Notes under the pieces: model-generated | What the model was told of the DNA's origin: nothing | The model's input: only the letters and a program-made list of their open reading frames with translations | Database searches by the model: none | In this document: in pieces, positions 1-4,818 of the stretch | Numbering within the stretch: position 1 is the first letter of the stretch | How the letters are laid out: each line of letters begins with the position of its first letter | Assembly: GCA_016206875.1 (NCBI GenBank) | Contig: JACQQR010000085.1 | Span: forward strand, 1-5,125 | Reading direction: 5' to 3' | Origin: Candidatus Omnitrophota bacterium | Lineage (GTDB): Bacteria; Omnitrophota; Omnitrophia; Omnitrophales; JACROU01 | Length of the DNA: 5,125 nt | Position numbers and translations under genes: made by a program

Positions 1-534
1 ATTAAGCTCTTTACGAATCACGTCTTCTTTGATGGATTTAGCCCCTTCAATAATAATCCGTTTAATAATAGGCTTCTCATCCACAACAATCATGATGAGC
101 AAGCCATCGGCTTCGGGCTCAACGTCAATACGCACATCCTGAAAAAATCCGGTGGCATACAATCTCTTCACGTCTTCGTTGATCACTTCCTGCAAAATCG
201 GGCTGCCGGGCTTGGTTTTTACTTTGGTCATAATCGCGTGGGTGCTCACCACACGATTGCCGCGAATTTCCACTTTTTTCACAATAGCCTGTGGGGGCGC
301 AGATTGCGGCTCATTATTTTGATTTGAATCAGGCGGCTCGCTTTGAGGTTTTGAGGCTTGAGGGGGCGGACCCCCAGCGGGGCCTTGGGCTTGTGACTGG
401 CCCGGGGCTTTTTCTTCCTGATCCTGAGGGGTGCTATTTTGCGCCTGAAGAATAGAGACGAACAGAAATAAGAATATGGATAGAAGGCCAAAAGCTCTAA
501 GTATAATCGTATGAAGCATTTGAAAATATCTCAT
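1..534 (-). CDS. bamA: BamA-like outer-membrane protein assembly factor, N-terminal part (signal peptide and first POTRA domains)
   Basis: This is a partial gene: 178 codons are visible and the reading frame runs off the window at base 1. The product is expected to be the outer-membrane beta-barrel that folds and inserts other outer-membrane proteins, with periplasmic POTRA domains that receive substrates. Residues 1-31 look like a signal peptide, with a hydrophobic core at about 10-28 and a possible cleavage after LQA (residue 31). Residues 32-83 are a Pro/Gln/Ser-rich low-complexity linker. Residues 84-155 read as a POTRA repeat, with IVKKVEIRGNRVVS, a central helix ending in LYATGFFQDVRIDVE, and LLIMIVVDEKPII. 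A second POTRA begins at about 157 with IKRIIIEGAKSIKEDVIRK. The start at 534 was chosen for a compact signal peptide; in-frame ATGs at 567 and 519 are possible, and none has a good ribosome-binding site. The gene lies 106 bp after dnaB behind its own likely promoter. A TamA or other Omp85 family member is possible because the barrel lies outside the window. Confidence 0.88.
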   Translation of the reverse strand, partial: MRYFQMLHTIILRAFGLLSIFLFLFVSILQAQNSTPQDQEEKAPGQSQAQGPAGGPPPQASKPQSEPPDSNQNNEPQSAPPQAIVKKVEIRGNRVVSTHAIMTKVKTKPGSPILQEVINEDVKRLYATGFFQDVRIDVEPEADGLLIMIVVDEKPIIKRIIIEGAKSIKEDVIRKELN

Positions 535-601
535 CCGTGAACCAAATCCAGCCCGGTTGACTGACATAAGAGTAAGAGAAAGGTTAAGACAATATCGCGG
601 T

Positions 602-630
602 ATGATACATAATTCAGGGGAAAGTGTAAA
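602..630 (-). promoter_or_regulatory. Predicted sigma70-type promoter for bamA
   Basis: On the minus strand, TTTACA (625-630) and TATCAT (602-607) are separated by exactly 17 bp. Each hexamer differs from the sigma70 consensus at one position. TG directly precedes the -10 hexamer. The predicted transcription start is near 595, just after the dnaB stop codon and 30-60 nt before the candidate bamA start codons. The spacing and match make this the strongest promoter candidate in the window. It implies that bamA can be expressed independently of the ribosomal protein/dnaB transcript. Confidence 0.6.
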
Positions 631-640
631 GCATCAGAAA

Positions 641-2032
641 TCAGCCGGAAACTGCCGCTTCTTCGTAATGAAATTCCGGATTTTCGAATCGTGTCCACTC
701 CTTAAGAAACAGCATATCAATGGTACCGGTTGGACCGTTGCGTTGTTTGGCAATAATGGCTTCCGCCCGATTTTTATTCTCTTCCGTCGGATTGTAATAT
801 TCTTCGCGGAAAAGAAGCACCACCACATCTGCATCCTGCTCAATAGCGCCCGATTCGCGCAAATCGGATAACTGGGGCCGGGTCCCGGTTCGAGATTCTA
901 CCGCGCGCGACAGCTGACTGATAGCAATCACCGGAACTTTAAGTTCGCGGGCCAAAGCTTTAAGAGAACGCGAAATTTCAGAAATTTCCTGCTGCCTGGA
1001 ATCGGATCTTCGGTCCGCCTGCATCAGCTGCAGATAATCAACCACCACCAATTGAATATCGTGCTGGCTTTTAAGCCTTCGGGCTTTGGCCCTGACCTCC
1101 AGAACCGACAGTGCCGGGCTATCATCAATAAAAATGGGGGCTTCTGAAAGTTTTCCCGCGGCGTTTGTTAATTTAGGCCAGTCCTGATGCGATAAATATC
1201 CGGTTTTTACTTTCTGCGCATCTACTTTTGCGTGAGAACAAAGCATGCGTTGAACCAGTTGCTCTTTGCTCATTTCCAAAGAAAAAAACGCCACTCCTTT
1301 TCTCAAATTCACGCCCACATATTCGCAAATTCCCGTCACGAGGGCCGATTTCCCCATCGAAGGCCGTCCGGCCACTACCACCAAGTCTGAGGGCTGGAGC
1401 CCGGCCGTCTTGATATCAAATTCATGAAAACCGGTGGCGAGGCCTGTGACGTGCTCTTTTTTCTGATACAACTGATCAATGGTTTCGATGCTGTCTCGAA
1501 TAATTTCTGAAAGAGATATGAATTTATTTTCAATCTTGTGCTGGCTAATTTCGAAAATTTTCCGTTCGGCTTTATCCAGAAGAACACTCACCTCTCCGCC
1601 GGGCTCGTTTCCCTCCTGAACAATCTCCGTAGCCGTGTGAATCAGCCTTCTCAAGAGCGCCTTCTCTTTGACTATTTTTGCGTAATGCTCCACATTGGCT
1701 GAGGTGGCAACGCTGGAACTCAATTCGGCTAGGTAGCTGGCTCCGCCGACATTTTCCAGCAAATTTTCTTTTTTTAATTCTTCGGAAACCGTCACCAAAT
1801 CAATGGGACAGTTGGATTCAAATAAGCGGCAATAAACACTGAAAATTTTTTGATGGGATTCCGGATAAAAATGATCCGGCTTTAAGAGTTCCAATACCCG
1901 GGACATCGCGTCATCGTCTATCAGGATGGCGCCCAGAACACTCATCTCGGCTTCTTTGTTTTGCGGAGGAAGTTTCTCGAATAGATTGAACGGTTTAGAT
2001 GATTTGGATGGTTTCAACGTGTTTCGGGCCAT
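641..2032 (-). CDS. dnaB: Replicative DNA helicase DnaB
   Basis: This 463-residue protein is the hexameric 5'-3' helicase that unwinds DNA at the replication fork and binds primase (known for the family). The N-terminal helical domain covers about residues 20-125, beginning with PPQNKEAEMSVLGAIL. A linker leads to the RecA-like motor from about 190 to 455. Visible motor motifs are Walker A GRPSMGKSA (222-230), the SLEMS glutamate motif (251-255), Walker B LVVVDYLQLM with D332, ISQLSR (371-376), DLRESGAIEQDADVV (390-404) and KQRNGPTG with the likely arginine finger R431. The length is normal and no intein interrupts the motifs. The ATG at 2032 starts 12 nt after the rplI stop; the bases between, CGCCGCCCCTCT, contain no Shine-Dalgarno sequence. 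The in-frame TAG of rplI rules out a start further upstream between the genes. Translation is therefore probably coupled to rplI. An internal start at M30 would delete conserved sequence and is unlikely. Confidence 0.97.
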   Translation of the reverse strand: MARNTLKPSKSSKPFNLFEKLPPQNKEAEMSVLGAILIDDDAMSRVLELLKPDHFYPESHQKIFSVYCRLFESNCPIDLVTVSEELKKENLLENVGGASYLAELSSSVATSANVEHYAKIVKEKALLRRLIHTATEIVQEGNEPGGEVSVLLDKAERKIFEISQHKIENKFISLSEIIRDSIETIDQLYQKKEHVTGLATGFHEFDIKTAGLQPSDLVVVAGRPSMGKSALVTGICEYVGVNLRKGVAFFSLEMSKEQLVQRMLCSHAKVDAQKVKTGYLSHQDWPKLTNAAGKLSEAPIFIDDSPALSVLEVRAKARRLKSQHDIQLVVVDYLQLMQADRRSDSRQQEISEISRSLKALARELKVPVIAISQLSRAVESRTGTRPQLSDLRESGAIEQDADVVVLLFREEYYNPTEENKNRAEAIIAKQRNGPTGTIDMLFLKEWTRFENPEFHYEEAAVSG

Positions 2033-2044
2033 AGAGGGGCGGCG

Positions 2045-2500
2045 CTATTGAGCTTTTACGGCTTGTACAACTTGAATTCGAATGTGAGCTTCAACCTTCG
2101 AAGATAACTTGACAGGAACCGTGTATTCCCCAAGTTGATGGATTGATTGTTCGAGAACAATTTTTTTCCTGTCTAAACGAATGCCTTGCTCTTTTAATTG
2201 TTTCTGAATCAACTGCGTGGTCACCGAGCCAAAAATCTTTTGATCTTTTCCGGCTCGAACAGGTATTTGAACCACCTGTTGCTCAATCTTTTCTTTGAGC
2301 TGGGCGGCTTGCTTTTCTTGACGGAGGGAAGCCAAGGTGAACATTTTTCTTTGCTCTTCGACTTGCTTTTGAGTGCCTTCCGTTACGGGAACTGCCAATT
2401 TCCGGGGAAGCAAGAAGTTGCGCCCATAACCATCACGCACCTGGACTATTTCTCCGGCATTTCCAACCTTACTAATGCTTTCAATCAAAAATACCTGCAT
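2045..2500 (-). CDS. rplI: 50S ribosomal protein L9 (bL9)
   Basis: This 151-residue protein has the usual length for L9, a two-domain 23S rRNA-binding protein of the large subunit that helps maintain frame and fidelity. The N-terminal domain (1-40) carries the family signature GNAGEIVQVRDGYGRNFL (13-30) followed by LPRKLA. A long charged connecting helix spans about 41-75, and the C-terminal domain (about 78-149) contains KIFGSVTTQLIQKQL. The opening residues FLIESISKVGNAGE differ slightly from the common LLEDVENLG pattern but keep the fold's key glycines. The start is clear: AAGGAG at 2508-2513 lies 7 nt before the ATG. The gene sits 95 nt after rpsR, separated by an inverted-repeat element, and 12 nt before dnaB. 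Confidence 0.97.
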   Translation of the reverse strand: MQVFLIESISKVGNAGEIVQVRDGYGRNFLLPRKLAVPVTEGTQKQVEEQRKMFTLASLRQEKQAAQLKEKIEQQVVQIPVRAGKDQKIFGSVTTQLIQKQLKEQGIRLDRKKIVLEQSIHQLGEYTVPVKLSSKVEAHIRIQVVQAVKAQ

Positions 2501-2518
2501 GAAAACTCTCCTTCTTCA

Positions 2519-2591
2519 TTGTCATTGTTATTCTGAACACTGCGAAGAGGGCGCGCCCGTCGAAGAATAACAGCCTTCAACCTCATGACAA
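2519..2591. repeat. 73-bp intergenic element with nested inverted repeats (REP/MITE-like)
   Basis: The ends are perfect inverted repeats, TTGTCAT (2519-2525) and ATGACAA (2585-2591). Inside them is a second perfect 8-bp inverted pair, GTTATTCT (2527-2534) and AGAATAAC (2564-2571). A 10-bp palindrome, GGGCGCGCCC (2549-2558), lies inside but is off-centre. CGAAGA occurs twice (2543-2548 and 2561-2566). The pattern GTTATTCTGA...GCGAAGA...CGAAGAATAAC resembles the interspersed GTCATTCTGAG...GCGAAGAATC palindromes seen in many bacterial genomes; that comparison is from memory. The element fills nearly the whole rpsR-rplI gap, ending 4 nt from the rpsR stop codon and 5 nt from the rplI Shine-Dalgarno sequence. 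In the transcript it could fold into a hairpin affecting processing or stability. No U-tract follows, so it is not a standard terminator. Confidence 0.6.
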
Positions 2592-2595
2592 GCAA

Positions 2596-2862
2596 TCAAC
2601 CAATCTGAAACGGCAACACAGCGCCGTGACGGGAGCGTTTTACCGCCCAGGCCAGCTTTCGCTGATGTTTCGCGCAATTTCCGGAAATCCTTCGGGGAAT
2701 GATCTTCCCCTTCTCCGTAAGGAATTTGGCGATGCGCTCGATGTCTTTATAATCGAGTGGAACTACTTTTTCGCCGCAAAACTTGCAGGTTTTCTTTTTG
2801 AAAAACTTTTGGCGTCCCCCTCTTCGCTCGGAAGAATCACGCCGCTCACGTCGTTCAGCCAT
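2596..2862 (-). CDS. rpsR: 30S ribosomal protein S18 (bS18), zinc-ligand (C+) type
   Basis: This 88-residue small-subunit protein binds the platform of the 30S subunit together with S6. After a basic, arginine-rich N-terminus (1-24), the core reads CKFCGEKVVPLDYKD (26-40), followed by LTEKGKIIPRRISGNCAKHQRKLAWAVKRSR. The CxxC at 26/29 and CxxH at 63/66 give four candidate zinc ligands, the so-called C+ form of S18. I chose the ATG at 2862. A TTG three codons upstream (2871) is in frame but lies only 1 nt from the AAGGAG at 2873-2878, too close to be served by it, while the ATG is 10 nt away. The gene is 37 nt downstream of ssb and upstream of rplI. Co-expression with S6 fits their heterodimer on 16S rRNA. 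Confidence 0.96.
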   Translation of the reverse strand: MAERRERRDSSERRGGRQKFFKKKTCKFCGEKVVPLDYKDIERIAKFLTEKGKIIPRRISGNCAKHQRKLAWAVKRSRHGAVLPFQIG

Positions 2863-2872
2863 TCTTTCCAAT

Positions 2873-2878
2873 CTCCTT
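2873..2878 (-). promoter_or_regulatory. Shine-Dalgarno site deciding the rpsR start
   Basis: AAGGAG on the minus strand lies 10 nt before the ATG at 2862 and 1 nt before the in-frame TTG at 2871. The spacing supports the ATG start and an 88-residue S18 instead of a 91-residue form. Confidence 0.7.
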
Positions 2879-2899
2879 CTTAGGGCCTATTCTCGGCCA

Positions 2900-3376
2900 T
2901 CAAAATGGAACTTGTTCGTCGGGTTCAAGTTCATTTTCTGAAATTTTCATTCCGGCCTGAGGCCCAGGCGCACCGGGCGCAAATGAATCTTCAATAACCG
3001 CTTCGCCTTCTTGCGCAGCGCCCTCATTTTGCTTGGACGCACCCTTTGTGCTTAAAAACTGTACGCTGGAAGCCACCACTTCCACCGTGCTCTTTTTCGT
3101 GCCGTCTTGCGCTTCCCAAGAGCGGGATTGCAAGCGCCCTTCCACAAAAACAGAACTGCCTTTTTTTAGGTACTGATTGCAAATTTCAGCAAGGCGGGCC
3201 CAGCAAACAACACGGATAAAACTCACTTCTTCTTTTTTTTCCCCGGACGGGCTCTGATAATTCCGATTCAAGGCCACAGAAAAAGTGGCAACGGGTTGTC
3301 CGGAGGGTATATATCTCATTTCCGGGTCACGGGTTAAATTTCCGATCATCAATACACGATTCAGACTTGCAGGCAT
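2900..3376 (-). CDS. ssb: Single-stranded DNA-binding protein SSB
   Basis: This 158-residue protein coats single-stranded DNA during replication, recombination and repair, normally as a tetramer. Residues 1-110 form the OB-fold domain: LNRVLMIGNLTRDPEMRY (5-22), PVATFSVALNRNY (28-40), SFIRVVCWARLAE (52-64), YLKKGSSVFVEGRLQSRSW (69-87) and TVEVVASSVQFL (97-108). Residues 111-150 are a flexible Gly/Ala/Pro/Glu-rich linker. The acidic tip EPDEQVPF (151-158) ends in Pro-Phe, the usual docking site for partner proteins, so the protein is complete. AAGGAG at 3384-3389 is 7 nt before the ATG. The gene begins 14 nt after the rpsF stop and lies between rpsF and rpsR. That order is best known from Firmicutes, although this organism appears to be diderm. 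Confidence 0.97.
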   Translation of the reverse strand: MPASLNRVLMIGNLTRDPEMRYIPSGQPVATFSVALNRNYQSPSGEKKEEVSFIRVVCWARLAEICNQYLKKGSSVFVEGRLQSRSWEAQDGTKKSTVEVVASSVQFLSTKGASKQNEGAAQEGEAVIEDSFAPGAPGPQAGMKISENELEPDEQVPF

Positions 3377-3390
3377 TGAGGTTCTCCTTA

Positions 3391-3714
3391 TTAGGCTGGG
3401 ATTTTCTGCTGTTCCGGAAGAACAGCATTGTTTTTTTTCACAAAAATACTCGAGAAGAGAATAAAATCGGCCAGCCGGAATGCGTATTGGATCTCGGAAA
3501 TTTTAGCCGGATCCGCCTCAAATTCCACCAGAAGATAATATCCCTCCCCTTGTTTTTTAATGCGAAAGCCGGTCGGCTTTCTTCCCCATTCCACCTTACT
3601 CACCAATTTGGCGTCTGATTTTTTTAAAATCTCTTCCAATTTGGCCAGGCAGCCCCTCGTCTGCTCATCAGTTACATGAGGATTTAATATTACTACACTT
3701 TCATAACGTCGCAT
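3391..3714 (-). CDS. rpsF: 30S ribosomal protein S6 (bS6)
   Basis: This 107-residue protein of the 30S platform pairs with S18 and contacts the central domain of 16S rRNA. The N-terminus MRRYESVVILNPHVTDEQ is the typical first strand and turn of the ferredoxin-like fold. WGRKPTGFRIKKQGEGYYLLVEFEADP (43-69) matches the conserved central strands. The segment RLADFILFSSIF replaces the usual L-x-x-x-V-L-R strand. The length is close to short S6 forms such as the Thermus protein and lacks the extended acidic tail of E. coli S6. AGGAG at 3721-3725 is 6 nt before the ATG. It is the first gene of the ribosomal/replication cluster and has an inverted repeat in its leader, which may serve autoregulation by S6:S18. 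Confidence 0.95.
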   Translation of the reverse strand: MRRYESVVILNPHVTDEQTRGCLAKLEEILKKSDAKLVSKVEWGRKPTGFRIKKQGEGYYLLVEFEADPAKISEIQYAFRLADFILFSSIFVKKNNAVLPEQQKIPA

Positions 3715-3746
3715 CCGTATCTCCTACTCCCTATTTGTTTTTTCTC

Positions 3747-3782
3747 GAACCGAGCGCAGTAGTCTAACATAGCTCGGGATTC
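3747..3782 (-). promoter_or_regulatory. Inverted repeat in the rpsF leader; possible S6:S18 autoregulatory structure
   Basis: In the minus-strand transcript, CCGAGC (3772-3777) can pair perfectly with GCUCGG (3750-3755) around a 16-nt loop. GAA/UUC outside extends the stem by three pairs if two bases (3778-3779) bulge next to the CCG. The structure ends 32 nt before the rpsF start codon. Leaders upstream of rpsF in many bacteria bind the S6:S18 dimer through an exposed CCG near a bulge (established for other species). Position and the CCG fit, but I could not compare it with the covariance model. No U-tract follows the stem, so it does not look like a terminator. Confidence 0.35.
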
Positions 3783-3815
3783 CAAATAAAGAGTAATTTT
3801 TAGAAAATTTTTTGA

Positions 3816-4691
3816 TTAATTTTCTGCTTCTCTTTCTCTCTTTAACGGCACTATACCGGCCAAATTGCCAATTACGTTCACAAGTTCCCCATCGGCGGGC
3901 ACGACAATTTTTGCGTTGTCTTCCAATGCGGTTTCAACAGCCTGCAATTTGCGCAAAACCTGCGCATTGCCTACAAAATATTTTTGTGCGGCTTCATTCA
4001 CCAGGCGGATTGCCTCCGATTCACCTTCGGCCTGAAGAATACGGGCCTGCTTGATGCCTTCGGCCTTTTTGATCTGCGCCCGTTTTTCTCCGTCGGCCGC
4101 GGTTTCTGTGGCGGTGGCAAAATCGATGGCTGAAATTTTTTCATTTTCTGCTTTCACCACTTTATTCATCGTCTCCTGCACGTCTTTAGGCGGATCAATT
4201 TCTTTGAGCTCGGTGCGCACAATTTCAATGCCCCAATTGGCCGTCTCACGAATCAAAATTTTATGCAGCTCGCTATTAATCCTCCCGCGCTCGCTGTTGG
4301 CCGATTTCAGCGTCATCGTTCCGATAATATTGCGAAGTGTGGTGCGCGCCAGATTCACAATTTGATACTGCACGCGGTTCACGTTATAAATAGAATTTTT
4401 CACGCTCATCTCATCCGGCTTTACCTTGAAATACACCTGCGCATCCACGCGCGCATTCAAATTGTCAAAAGTAATGATTTCCTGCGGTGTTGCGTCCACC
4501 ATTTGCTCCGTGATATTTTCGCTATACAGCTGCTCAATCAACGGAATGATCCAATGAAACCCCGGCTCGGCAAACCGGTTGTATTTACCCAGGCGCTCAA
4601 TCAACGCCCGGTGCGTAGGCCGCACAATCCGGATCCCCGAGATGAAAAAAAACAAAACCGCTAACACGCCAAACATAATCAACGTATTCAT
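3816..4691 (-). CDS. SPFH/stomatin-family membrane protein (paraslipin/QmcA-like)
   Basis: This 291-residue protein has one N-terminal membrane segment (about residues 3-19), then an SPFH/band 7 domain (about 22-190). Stomatin-type motifs are visible: VRPTHRALIERLGKYNRFAE (23-42), PGFHWIIPLIEQ (43-54), TPQEIITFDNLNARVDAQVYFKV (68-90), LRNIIGTMTL (119-128) and WGIEIVRTELKEIDPP (153-168). A charged, alanine-rich coiled coil with KAEGIKQARILQAEGESEAIRL follows at about 175-235. The C-terminus is close to bacterial paraslipins. Such proteins form large membrane-anchored oligomeric assemblies linked to membrane organisation and protein quality control; the specific role here is unknown. The start is supported by AAGGAG at 4700-4705, 8 nt before the ATG. 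The gene sits between pth and rpsF, and no NfeD partner is present in the window. No convincing promoter was seen in the 127 bp upstream. Confidence 0.92.
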   Translation of the reverse strand: MNTLIMFGVLAVLFFFISGIRIVRPTHRALIERLGKYNRFAEPGFHWIIPLIEQLYSENITEQMVDATPQEIITFDNLNARVDAQVYFKVKPDEMSVKNSIYNVNRVQYQIVNLARTTLRNIIGTMTLKSANSERGRINSELHKILIRETANWGIEIVRTELKEIDPPKDVQETMNKVVKAENEKISAIDFATATETAADGEKRAQIKKAEGIKQARILQAEGESEAIRLVNEAAQKYFVGNAQVLRKLQAVETALEDNAKIVVPADGELVNVIGNLAGIVPLKREREAEN

Positions 4692-4743
4692 TAAAAATTC
4701 TCCTTTTTATTGGACTGCCATATTCTCGGCTTGACAAAACCCC

Positions 4744-4772
4744 TAACGAATTTGTCGAACAGCATAACGAAT
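4744..4772. repeat. Direct repeat TAACGAAT, two copies 21 bp apart, upstream of the SPFH gene
   Basis: TAACGAAT occurs at 4744-4751 and 4765-4772, a spacing of 21 bp or about two helical turns. An imperfect inverted pair, TTGACAAA (4731-4738) and TTTGTCGA (4751-4758), overlaps it. Two same-face sites upstream of a gene could be a regulator-binding site, but this could also be chance in a short AT-rich gap. Confidence 0.25.
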
Positions 4773-4776
4773 AACA

Positions 4777-4818
4777 GGGACCGGGGACAATTCTCCTTAA
4801 GAGAACTGTGCCTAATAC
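4777..4818. repeat. REP-like hairpin sequence directly after pth
   Basis: ACAATTCTC (4787-4795) and GAGAACTGT (4801-4809) form a 9-bp stem around a CTTAA loop; the one imperfect position becomes a G-U pair in the minus-strand RNA. The stem is flanked by GGGACCGGGGAC (4777-4788), which overlaps its edge, and by GCCTAATACTT. The hairpin starts 9 nt after the pth stop codon. On the minus strand it is followed by CCCCGGTCCC, not a T-tract, so a rho-independent terminator is unlikely. The GTCCCCGGTCCC half resembles repeated extragenic palindromes often handled by REP-associated tyrosine transposases; this is recalled, not tested. Confidence 0.45.

Noticed and set aside
557..871. Plus-strand open frame of 104 codons overlapping the dnaB 3' end and the bamA promoter
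   Set aside because: It lies mostly antisense to conserved dnaB codons, shows no recognisable domain and has no ribosome-binding site; it is a shadow frame.
641..2032. Possible intein in dnaB, a common insertion site
   Set aside because: All helicase motifs are continuous and the length is a normal 463 residues.
2860..2871. TTG at 2871 as the rpsR start
   Set aside because: Only 1 nt separates it from AAGGAG, while the ATG at 2862 has workable spacing and gives the normal MAERR-type N-terminus.
2884..2898. GGCC/GGCC small hairpin between ssb and rpsR
   Set aside because: A 4-bp stem with a 7-nt loop and no T-tract is too weak to call a terminator or regulator.
3783..3815. AT-rich stretch after the SPFH stop codon as a terminator
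   Set aside because: AATTTT/AAAATT pairing is short and purely A-T with no GC stem, so intrinsic termination is not supported.
4051..4664. Two long plus-strand open frames antisense to the SPFH gene
   Set aside because: The minus-strand protein has clear family motifs over its whole length, and the antisense translations show no domain-like pattern.
4731..4759. TTGACA on the plus strand as a -35 element
   Set aside because: At 17 bp downstream the sequence is GTCGAA, which is not a -10 element, and no plus-strand gene follows.
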